Shown here: one piece after another, positions 1-5,638 of the stretch | Layout of the letters: every line of letters begins with the position of its first letter | Numbering within the stretch: position 1 is the stretch's first letter | NCBI GenBank assembly: GCA_014801595.1 | Contig: JAAVDV010000025.1 | Coordinates: 40,786-48,111 of the forward strand | Source of the DNA: Bacteroides sp. | GTDB taxonomy: Bacteria > Bacteroidota > Bacteroidia > Bacteroidales > Muribaculaceae | DNA: 7,326 nt | Reading direction: 5' to 3' | The notes under the pieces: model-generated | What the model saw: the letters and a program-made list of their open reading frames with translations, nothing else | Told to the model about the DNA's origin: nothing | Databases searched by the model: none | Made by a program: the position numbers and the translations under genes

Positions 1-516
1 GGTTGCAGTTCCCTTACGAGCGTGACGATCCCGGGTTCGGTGACGACTATCGGATGGTGGGCTTTCCGCGGTTGTAGTTCCCTTACGAGCGTGACGATCC
101 CGGTTTCGGTGAAGGCTATCGGAGTGGGTGCTTTCGAGGGTTGCAGTTCCCTTACGAGCGTGACGATCCCGGGTTCTGTGAAGACTATAGGATCGGGTGC
201 TTTCGAGGGGTGCGGTTCCCTTACGAGCGTGACGATTCCGAGTTCGGTGACGACTATCGAAGACCATGCTTTCTCTGGTTGCGGTTCCCTTACGAGCGTG
301 ACGATCCCGAGTTCGGTGACGACTATCAAAGCGTATGCTTTCGCTGGTTGCAGTTCCCTTACGAGCGTGACGATTCCGGGTTCGGTGACGACTATCGGAG
401 AGCGGGCTTTCTCTATTTGCCGTTCGCTTAAGAGCGTAACGATCCCGAGTTCGGTAAAGACTATCGGAGAGCATGCATTTCCTGCCGGTTGTAGAGTGAT
501 AAGAGTAAATCCATAG
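1..516 (+). CDS. BspA-like LRR_5 protein, 3' part (5' end outside window)
   Basis: The reading frame is open from the first base, so the gene starts upstream; the GTG at 22 lies inside a repeat and is not a credible start. What remains is seven 23-residue repeats of the type C-x-S-L-x-S-V-T-I-P-x-S-V-x-x-I-x-x-x-A-F-x-x, followed by a short cap ending GCRVIRVNP and a TAG stop at 514-516. This is the LRR_5 / Treponema pallidum-type LRR seen in BspA-like surface and secreted proteins, which bind proteins or host matrix in characterised cases. By analogy with the next gene, which has an almost identical C-terminal tail, the missing N-terminus probably carries a signal peptide and a Q/K/P-rich linker. 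Only 29 nt separate its stop from the next start, so co-transcription is likely. The ligand is unknown. The family call is secure; the function is not. Confidence 0.85.
   Translation, partial: GCSSLTSVTIPGSVTTIGWWAFRGCSSLTSVTIPVSVKAIGVGAFEGCSSLTSVTIPGSVKTIGSGAFEGCGSLTSVTIPSSVTTIEDHAFSGCGSLTSVTIPSSVTTIKAYAFAGCSSLTSVTIPGSVTTIGERAFSICRSLKSVTIPSSVKTIGEHAFPAGCRVIRVNP
4..492 (+). repeat. 69-bp tandem LRR repeat array, 7 units
   Basis: Seven in-frame 69-bp units run from the Cys codon at 4-6 to the capping Cys codon at 490-492; the last unit is one codon longer. Most units use one synonymous spelling (cccttacgagcgtgacgat, then gtgacgactatcgga), called dialect A here. Differences cluster in the codons between the conserved Ile and the next Cys. 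Confidence 0.9.
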
Positions 517-690
517 GGAGGGGGTTTAAATATTTAGTTACAAATATGCGGAAATTTATATGTTTATTGTGCGTGCTAAGCGTATTATCAGTCTTTGGTC
601 AGAATACAATTACGCGAAAACATCAGTCTACGCAACAGTCGAAACAGCAGCCTAAGCAGAAACCTCTTAATCAGTCTGATCGAACGCAGA
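487..690 (+). repeat. Tandem-duplication junction, copy 1
   Basis: This block contains the last codons of one LRR gene, a 29-nt spacer and the first ~48 codons of the next. It recurs at 1515-1718 with a constant offset of 1028 bp and only scattered substitutions. The non-coding spacer is conserved too (2 differences in 29 nt), so this is recent tandem duplication and not protein-level convergence. Confidence 0.85.
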
Positions 691-1544
691 AAACCGGAAC
701 ACCTACAATTACCGTTGGAGAGACCTTCAAGGATAAAATGGGAGTTGAGTACAAGATATCAAATGTATCGAATAAAATAGTAGAAATTGTAAAAGCACCG
801 ATAAATCTACAAAATTTTACGATTCCTTCTACCATCAATTTTAATGGAGTTTCATTTTGTGTGAATTCCATCGGAATGGAAGCGTTTAGGGGTTGCAGGT
901 CGCTTACGAGCGTAACGATTCCGAGGTCGGTGATGTATATCGAAGAGTGTGCTTTCTATGGTTGCAGTTCGCTTACAAGCGTCACGATTCCGAGTTCGGT
1001 GACCTCAATTGGAGGGGGAGCTTTCTCTGGTTGCAGTTCGCTTACAAGCGTCACGATCCCGAGTTCGGTGTTCATGATTGGATATGATGCTTTCGAAAAT
1101 TGCAGTTCGCTGAGAAGCGTCACGATCCCGAGATCGGTAACCTCAATTGAAAAGCGTGCTTTCTCTGGTTGCATTTCGCTTACAAGCGTCACGATCCCGA
1201 GTTCGGTGACCTCAATTGGAGACAAGGCTTTCATGAATTGCAGTTCGCTTACAAGCGTCACGATCCCGAGTTCGGTGACCTCAATTGGAACTGATGCTTT
1301 CGTTGGTTGCATTTCGCTTACGAGCGTAACGATTCCGAGTTCGGTGACCTCAATAGGAGACAAGGCTTTCATGAATTGCAGTTCTCTTACAAGCGTCACG
1401 ATCCCGAGTTCGGTGACCAAAATTGGATACCATGCTTTCTCTGGTTGCAGTTCGCTTACAAGCATCACGATCCCGAGTTCGGTGACGACTATCGGAGATG
1501 GAGCTTTTCCTTACGGGTGTAGAGTGATAAGAGGAAATCCATAG
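546..1544 (+). CDS. Secreted BspA-like leucine-rich repeat (LRR_5) protein
   Basis: This complete 332-residue protein begins at the ATG at 546. Residues 1-19 form a signal peptide: a basic MRK start, a hydrophobic Cys/Leu/Val core and an end at VFGQ, a cleavage context common in Bacteroidetes. A polar Gln/Lys/Pro linker follows (about 20-52), then a cap region (about 55-116) with a GVEYKI motif and an NGVSFCVNSIG motif. Nine 23-residue LRR_5 units run from Cys117 to about residue 324, and the protein ends in GCRVIRGNP. No C-terminal sorting domain or membrane segment is visible, so it is probably periplasmic or released. The role is likely protein binding, with unknown ligand. It lies between two paralogs 29 nt away on each side. 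Its repeats share long identical stretches with the ectodomain of the kinase at 3538, and the two caps look related, so binding to that ectodomain or to the same ligand is possible but inferred. Confidence 0.88.
   Translation: MRKFICLLCVLSVLSVFGQNTITRKHQSTQQSKQQPKQKPLNQSDRTQKTGTPTITVGETFKDKMGVEYKISNVSNKIVEIVKAPINLQNFTIPSTINFNGVSFCVNSIGMEAFRGCRSLTSVTIPRSVMYIEECAFYGCSSLTSVTIPSSVTSIGGGAFSGCSSLTSVTIPSSVFMIGYDAFENCSSLRSVTIPRSVTSIEKRAFSGCISLTSVTIPSSVTSIGDKAFMNCSSLTSVTIPSSVTSIGTDAFVGCISLTSVTIPSSVTSIGDKAFMNCSSLTSVTIPSSVTKIGYHAFSGCSSLTSITIPSSVTTIGDGAFPYGCRVIRGNP
894..1520 (+). repeat. 69-bp tandem LRR repeat array, 9 units
   Basis: Nine 69-bp units lie between the Cys codons at 894 and 1518; the last is one codon longer. 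Most use a second synonymous spelling (cttacaagcgtcacgat, then gtgacctcaattgga; dialect B). The first unit is divergent and the last switches to dialect A. Units 5 and 7 encode the same 23 residues, including GDKAFMN, but differ at several silent sites, which suggests an older two-unit (138-bp) duplication or a patchwork of exchanges. Confidence 0.88.
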
Positions 1545-1718
1545 GGAGTAGGTTTAAATATTTAGTTACAAATATGCGGAAATTTATATGTCTATTGTGT
1601 GTACTGGGCGTATTATCTGTCTTTGGTCAGAATACAATTACGCGAAAACATCAGTCTACGCAACAGTCGCAACCGCAGCCTAAGCAGAAACCTGTTAATA
1701 AGACTGATCGAACGCAGA
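1515..1718 (+). repeat. Tandem-duplication junction, copy 2
   Basis: Partner of the block at 487-690, offset by exactly 1028 bp. It spans the end of the complete LRR gene, the 29-nt spacer and the start of the truncated paralog. Two such direct repeats could let a whole LRR gene be lost or gained by unequal recombination. Confidence 0.85.
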
Positions 1719-1897
1719 AACCTGTCAATGAGACTGATCAAATGCAGAAAATCGCAACTCTTAAATTCACCATTGGAGATACTTTCAAAGATGAAATGGG
1801 AGTTGAGTATATGAATGAAGACTCGTATTCTCGACTAATTCCCTTTTCTGATGAAATAAAGGATAATTTGTATCTAATCCGACCTGTATTAAAATAA
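1574..1897 (+). CDS. Truncated paralog of the secreted LRR protein (signal peptide and linker only)
   Basis: This 107-residue frame starts like the gene at 546: the same signal peptide (one Ser-to-Gly change) and the same Gln/Lys/Pro linker. It carries an extra tandem copy of a 10-residue linker block (KPVNKTDRTQ, then KPVNETDQMQ). It reaches the cap motif TFKDEMGVEY (about residues 70-79) and then leaves homology entirely. The last 28 residues, from MNEDSY to RPVLK, resemble nothing in the sister genes and are AT-rich, and no LRR follows. Either this is a remnant of a third LRR gene whose 3' part was replaced by the AT-rich segment, or it is a small secreted protein with a new tail. I favour a remnant, although the signal peptide and frame are intact. 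The TAA at 1895-1897 is in frame with the next gene. Confidence 0.6.
   Translation: MRKFICLLCVLGVLSVFGQNTITRKHQSTQQSQPQPKQKPVNKTDRTQKPVNETDQMQKIATLKFTIGDTFKDEMGVEYMNEDSYSRLIPFSDEIKDNLYLIRPVLK
1688..1747 (+). repeat. 30-bp in-frame tandem duplication in the linker
   Basis: Two adjacent 30-bp units (1688-1717 and 1718-1747) encode KPVNKTDRTQ and KPVNETDQMQ. The sister gene at 546 has one equivalent unit (KPLNQSDRTQ), so this is an expansion specific to the truncated copy. Confidence 0.8.
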
Positions 1898-1945
1898 AAT
1901 ATTGTTAAAGATGGTAAAGGGGTGGTAAATATTGCTTCAGAAAGT

Positions 1946-2734
1946 ATGATGTTTAGTGATAGTATGATAGCGCAAGTGAGAACAGTTATTCAAAATTTAT
2001 GTTTGAGAATAAGAGTATGGGGTCTGGCTCTTTTGTCACTTCTATTCACCGTATGGGGTATTTTAGTGTATCAATTTGGTATATTAGGACTCCCATTTCG
2101 GAATGTGTGTGGATGGAATCATTGTGCGCTGGCACTATGTTATAGTATATTAACTGGTTGGATACTTTACTTCTTTACTTCAGTACTTCCACATATAAGA
2201 AATAAAATTGTTAGGCATACATATATTGAGTCTGAGTTATCGGGATTGGTTGTTGAGCTTTCTATGTTTATAGAGAAATTGATTTTAGATAAGAAGGATA
2301 AATCAGAAGTGAATATAGATACAATCAGGATTGCGTCTCAAGATATAATCCCATTTTGGAGTATGCTAACTCTGTTAAATGCGATAAATTGGAATACATC
2401 TCTGCAACTGACATCAATGCCAAAAACAAAAGATGTTAATGCTAATGATAAACCGGTGGTGATATCTGCTCGAGAACAAGCAGAGTACATTCTGGCTAAG
2501 ATTATGTTTACTGTCAATTCCATACTTTCTATTCATTGGAATTATCTAACAGATGCACAATTGAGGAATCTCAAAACAATTTCTGACATGGAGTTGGAGG
2601 TTAATCCTGTATTTGGAAGATTTGGAGATTTAGGAGATAGGGTAACTTTGGTTAACACAATAAATAGAATTGTTCGGCCCCTACAACAAAGTATTGGGAT
2701 AAAAGCTCCATCATCCAGTAAGACAAGTAACTGA
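1946..2734 (+). CDS. Two-pass membrane protein of unknown function
   Basis: I do not recognise this family. From the ATG at 1946 the protein has 262 residues. A GTG at 1922 in the same frame would add eight residues (VVNIASES), and a second ATG at 1949 is also possible; no clear Shine-Dalgarno decides. Two hydrophobic segments are visible, about residues 25-47 (WGLALLSLLFTVWGILV...) and 60-82 (CALALCYSILTGWILYFF...). Basic residues precede the first (R21, R23) and follow the second (R85, K87, R90), predicting both ends inside and a cytoplasmic C-terminal domain of about 175 residues. That domain looks mostly helical, with no motif I can name. The gene is AT-rich, unlike the LRR arrays and the 5692-7326 genes, which suggests separate ancestry. 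It lies between the truncated LRR copy and another unknown gene. Confidence 0.7.
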   Translation: MMFSDSMIAQVRTVIQNLCLRIRVWGLALLSLLFTVWGILVYQFGILGLPFRNVCGWNHCALALCYSILTGWILYFFTSVLPHIRNKIVRHTYIESELSGLVVELSMFIEKLILDKKDKSEVNIDTIRIASQDIIPFWSMLTLLNAINWNTSLQLTSMPKTKDVNANDKPVVISAREQAEYILAKIMFTVNSILSIHWNYLTDAQLRNLKTISDMELEVNPVFGRFGDLGDRVTLVNTINRIVRPLQQSIGIKAPSSSKTSN

Positions 2735-2786
2735 AGGAATAATATGAATGATGGTAGTTTATAAAAATAATTTCAAGTGCTAAATG

Positions 2787-2806
2787 TTTATAGATCTACC
2801 TATAAA
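2787..2806. repeat. Short inverted repeat between two unknown genes
   Basis: A 7-bp stem (TTTATAG, 2787-2793, with CTATAAA, 2800-2806) flanks a 6-nt loop. It is A/T-rich and has no T-run after it on the + strand, so it is a poor intrinsic terminator; an operator-like site or chance in AT-rich DNA are alternatives. Apart from this and the promoter-like box at 2845, the gap from 2735 to 2874 shows nothing I can name. Confidence 0.3.
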
Positions 2807-2844
2807 AAGAATCTACTCTTCAAGGTGGTAAACTATAATAAGAT

Positions 2845-2852
2845 TATTTTTG
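2845..2852 (+). promoter_or_regulatory. Possible Bacteroidetes -7 promoter element
   Basis: TATTTTTG fits the Bacteroidetes -7 consensus TAnnTTTG and lies 22 nt before the ATG at 2875, a reasonable distance for a short leader. No TTG/TTTG is visible at the expected -33 position (about 2821-2826), and AT-rich DNA raises the odds of chance matches, so this is weak. Confidence 0.35.
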
Positions 2853-2874
2853 GGTATGTAGCTTTTGCTTGATA

Positions 2875-3498
2875 ATGATTAATAATATGGAAAAAACATC
2901 GTTTTACGATTCAAAATTTTACTTAAGAGAGAGGGATCAATTGTTTGAACTTGTTAGGGAAGAATATTGTCCTGAATTTCTTGGGTCGTATAGCTTTCAA
3001 TGGGAACCAGAGGGCTACAAACATACAATCATTAAAATAGATCCATACATATTGTGGTATACGAAAAATTTAGTGAGAACAAAGGAACCAATGGAGACCA
3101 TAAATTATATTCCAATTGATACAGAAACTGGACTCCTATGCATGCGAAAACTTGAGAATTTTTTAGAGGATTATTTTGATATACTGCTTCAGATAAAATA
3201 TGTGAAGAAGAGTAGATGTCGTATGTTGAAGGTTAATAAATATCAATATGTTTATCTAATTAAAGATGATTGTTCCTTTGAGGTTATTAATCATCGGCAA
3301 AATGGAAAGTATGAAAGAATAGATTTAGCAAACCACGGAGTATCAATTTATCGGAGTGATGAATCGATATCTTACGGAATACCAATATCTGAGGAAGATT
3401 ATGAGAATATAAGAGAATTTGTATTCAGAAAACTCCTTGAAATATATGGGATTTTAGCAGCAAAGTTTGTAGAGATGAGGGGAAGGGTAGATGTATAG
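2875..3498 (+). CDS. Hypothetical soluble protein, unknown function
   Basis: I do not recognise this protein. The ATG at 2875 gives 207 residues; the ATG at 2887 (MEKTSFYDSK) is an equally good start and TTG at 2869 a weaker one. There is no signal peptide or membrane segment. The protein is rich in Tyr, Glu and Lys, with a central aromatic/basic stretch (QIKYVKKSRCRMLKVNKYQY) and a helical C-terminus (EEDYENIREFVFRKLLEIYG). No catalytic motif stands out. It shares the very AT-rich composition of the preceding membrane-protein gene, so the two probably arrived or evolved together. It ends 39 nt before the kinase ATG, so it could be co-transcribed with the kinase. A role in the kinase pathway is only a guess from position. 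Confidence 0.65.
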   Translation: MINNMEKTSFYDSKFYLRERDQLFELVREEYCPEFLGSYSFQWEPEGYKHTIIKIDPYILWYTKNLVRTKEPMETINYIPIDTETGLLCMRKLENFLEDYFDILLQIKYVKKSRCRMLKVNKYQYVYLIKDDCSFEVINHRQNGKYERIDLANHGVSIYRSDESISYGIPISEEDYENIREFVFRKLLEIYGILAAKFVEMRGRVDV

Positions 3499-3537
3499 TC
3501 TTGGTTATGATTGTTCTTTTCAACTAATGTTATTCTA

Positions 3538-5514
3538 ATGGTCAATACGCAACTCACATTAAACAAAACTCTTCAATCGGGCAAGTACAGGATTCTCCGT
3601 GTTCTCGGGCAGGGAGGATTCGGTATTACTTATCTTGCAGAGCATAGCATTCTGGGAAAAAAAGTTGCTATCAAGGAGTTTTTTCCGAAGGATTTCTGTG
3701 ATAGGGATGAGACGTTGGCTATAACTTCATTCAGTCAGAATAAATCGGAGTTGTTGGCGCGACTTAAGGCTCGTTTTATAAAAGAAGCACGTAACCTATC
3801 CAATCTTGACAATCCCGGTATTGTAAAAATACACGATATTTTCGAGGAGAATGGTACGGCTTACTATGTGATGGATTATATCGAGGGGGAAAATCTCAAT
3901 GATATTGTAAAGCGTGAAGGGGCTTTGCCGGAAAAACGAGCGGTTGATTATATCCGAAAGATAGGGATGGCGTTAAGCTATCTTCATTCGCGCAAGATGA
4001 CCCACTTCGATATCAAGCCCGCCAATATAATGATTAGGAGTAGCGATGACATGCCTATACTTATAGACTTCGGGCTATCGAAGCAGTATGATTCCAATGG
4101 GGATGCTACTTCTACGTTGATGCAAGGAATTAGTTCCGGTTATTCACCGATTGAGATGTATAACACGGATACTATAACTGCGTTTGCTCCACAGACAGAT
4201 ATATATTCTCTTGGTGCTACCTTATACTATCTGCTGGCGGGTCGGGTCCCTCCGACAGCCACTGATTTGCTAAGTCAGCGATCCCACTTGTCTCCCATCG
4301 CTAACAAACGTCTTGACGGGGCTATTAAAAAAGCTATGGAACCGGTCGAATCCAATCGTCCGAGATCTGTTGATGAATGGATGAAGAATTTTGGGCGGCA
4401 GACGGGCGGTAAAACCGGAAAAACTAAAAGAAATCGATATAGCCGTCAAAAACGCCGTCGATTTATGTGGCTGGTGGGGATAGCTTGTATTATGAGTCTT
4501 TTGGCAGCTTTTGGTTGCTATGGATATATCAACTATTATGCAGAAGTAAAGGGAGGTTATGTTTATAAGAATGGTATCAAATATGAGATTATACAAGGAG
4601 ACTCTCGATATCTAAAAGTCATCGGAACTAACACTGCAATCATCAATTTAGCACTTCCCTCTAAATTATGGATAGGCAATGGTTTCTGTCCGGTGACGAC
4701 TATCGGAAAGTATGCTTTCTATAAATGCAGTTCCCTTACGAGCGTGACGATCCCGGGTTCGGTGACGACTATCGCGGAGGGCGCTTTCTCTGGTTGCAGT
4801 TCACTTAGAAGCGTCACGATCCCGAGTTCGGTGACCTCAATTGGAGGGTGGGCTTTCTCTGGTTGCAGTTCTCTTACAAGCGTCACGATCCCGAGTTCGG
4901 TGACCTCAATTGGAGGGTGGGCTTTCAATGGTTGCCGTTCTCTTACAAGCGTCACGATCCCGAGTTCGGTGACCTCAATTGGAGGGTTGGCTTTCTCTGG
5001 TTGCAGTTCACTTAGAAGCGTCACGATCCCGAGTTCGGTGACCTCAATTGGAGGGAGTGTTTTCTCTGGTTGCAGTTCACTTAGAAGCGTCACGATCCCG
5101 AGTTCGGTGACCTCAATTGGAGGGTTGGCTTTCAATGGTTGCAGTTCTCTTACAGGCATCACGATCCCGAGTTCGGTGACCTCAATTGGAGATAAGGCTT
5201 TCTCTGGTTGCAGTTCTCTTACAGGCATCACGATCCCGAGTTCGGTGACCTCAATTGGAGGGTTTGCTTTCAATGGTTGCAGTTCTCTTACAAGCGTCAC
5301 GATCCCGAGTTCGGTGAAGACTATCGAAAAGGGTGCTTTCTCAGATTGCAGTTCCCTTACGAGCGTGACAATTCCGAGTTCGGTGACCGAAATTGGGAAG
5401 TTTGCTTTCTTTGGTTGCAGATCCCTTACAGGCGTCACGATCCCAAGTTCGGTGACCGAAATTGGATACGAAGCTTTCCCTTCATCATGTAGGATTAACC
5501 GAGGGTTCTGGTAA
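3538..5514 (+). CDS. Transmembrane Ser/Thr protein kinase with LRR_5 ectodomain
   Basis: The ATG at 3538 gives a 658-residue protein; an in-frame TTG at 3511 is less likely because the kinase fold starts right after this ATG. Residues ~17-285 are a Hanks-type kinase: glycine loop GQGGFG (24-29), VAIK with Lys46, candidate helix-C Glu83, catalytic loop HFDIKPAN with Asp158, DFG at 177-179, GYSPIEMY in the APE region, and Asp221 in QTDIYSLG. The catalytic loop has HFD where most kinases have HRD, making it a non-RD kinase. A basic stretch (292-308) precedes one membrane span (~309-331). Outside are a cap (~338-396, with NGIKYEI and NGFCPVTTIG) and 11 LRR_5 repeats from Cys397 to about 650. The layout predicts a receptor that senses ligands in the envelope and phosphorylates cytoplasmic Ser/Thr targets. 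FHA and PP2C genes downstream fit as reader and eraser. The ligand is unknown. Confidence 0.93.
   Translation: MVNTQLTLNKTLQSGKYRILRVLGQGGFGITYLAEHSILGKKVAIKEFFPKDFCDRDETLAITSFSQNKSELLARLKARFIKEARNLSNLDNPGIVKIHDIFEENGTAYYVMDYIEGENLNDIVKREGALPEKRAVDYIRKIGMALSYLHSRKMTHFDIKPANIMIRSSDDMPILIDFGLSKQYDSNGDATSTLMQGISSGYSPIEMYNTDTITAFAPQTDIYSLGATLYYLLAGRVPPTATDLLSQRSHLSPIANKRLDGAIKKAMEPVESNRPRSVDEWMKNFGRQTGGKTGKTKRNRYSRQKRRRFMWLVGIACIMSLLAAFGCYGYINYYAEVKGGYVYKNGIKYEIIQGDSRYLKVIGTNTAIINLALPSKLWIGNGFCPVTTIGKYAFYKCSSLTSVTIPGSVTTIAEGAFSGCSSLRSVTIPSSVTSIGGWAFSGCSSLTSVTIPSSVTSIGGWAFNGCRSLTSVTIPSSVTSIGGLAFSGCSSLRSVTIPSSVTSIGGSVFSGCSSLRSVTIPSSVTSIGGLAFNGCSSLTGITIPSSVTSIGDKAFSGCSSLTGITIPSSVTSIGGFAFNGCSSLTSVTIPSSVKTIEKGAFSDCSSLTSVTIPSSVTEIGKFAFFGCRSLTGVTIPSSVTEIGYEAFPSSCRINRGFW
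4726..5490 (+). repeat. 69-bp tandem LRR repeat array in kinase ectodomain, 11 units
   Basis: Eleven 69-bp units lie between the Cys codons at 4726 and 5488, the last one codon longer. Unit 1 is spelled in dialect A, units 2-8 in dialect B, and units 9-11 are mixed. Copies are extremely similar: a 66-nt stretch at 4783-4848 recurs exactly at 4990-5055, three units later. Exact matches also extend to the other arrays: 4726-4774 equals 4-52 (49 nt), and 4873-4915 equals 1179-1221 (43 nt). Confidence 0.92.
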
Positions 5515-5555
5515 TATCGCTAACTGAATCCTCCGATATTCCTGATTTGATATCG
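5513..5555. repeat. Competing short inverted repeats after the kinase stop
   Basis: AATATCG at 5513-5519 can pair with CGATATT at 5534-5540, and CGATAT at 5534-5539 can instead pair with ATATCG at 5550-5555. Either hairpin is weak and neither is followed by a T-run, so this is not a convincing intrinsic terminator. It is the only stem-like structure I see at the kinase 3' end. Confidence 0.25.
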
Positions 5556-5581
5556 TATAAAAAACTGCACCCATACGTTTG
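5546..5581 (+). promoter_or_regulatory. Secondary promoter candidate
   Basis: TACGTTTG at 5574-5581 matches TAnnTTTG, with TTTG at 5546-5549 upstream. The 24-nt spacer is longer than the usual 19-21, so this is weaker than the site at 5639-5670. If used, it would give a leader of about 105 nt before the gene at 5692. Confidence 0.25.
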
Positions 5582-5638
5582 GTGATGAGATAATTTCCTC
5601 AATCAAATTAAGGATTTTGTCAAACAAGTCTGGTAATA

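Noticed and set aside
141..431. Alternative + frame reading QFPYERDD... repeats (also at 893-1087, 1307-1522, 5208-5492)
   Set aside because: Frame-shifted shadows of the LRR units. The LRR frame has signal peptides, caps and consistent ends; these do not.
956..1468. Long open frame on the - strand across the second LRR array
   Set aside because: The 69-bp period is a multiple of three, so any frame free of stops in one unit stays open through the array. The translation is a shadow repeat (ELGIVTLVSEL...) with no start signal or independent homology.
894..1520. Diversity-generating retroelement target
   Set aside because: The variable positions could suggest one, but no reverse transcriptase, template repeat or adenine-specific substitution pattern is visible in the window.
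1811..3500. Transposon or integrase carrying the AT-rich island
   Set aside because: No transposase, integrase, terminal inverted repeat or target-site duplication could be found at the compositional edges.
4719..5438. 239-codon open frame on the - strand across the kinase array
   Set aside because: Same periodicity effect; it lies wholly within the well-supported kinase ectodomain.
1..5490. CRISPR-like regular repeats
   Set aside because: The 69-bp units are adjacent, in frame and coding; there are no unique spacers between short palindromic repeats.
5513..5540. Intrinsic terminator after the kinase
   Set aside because: The 7-bp A/T-rich stem with a 14-nt loop has no following T-run; listed only as a weak inverted repeat.
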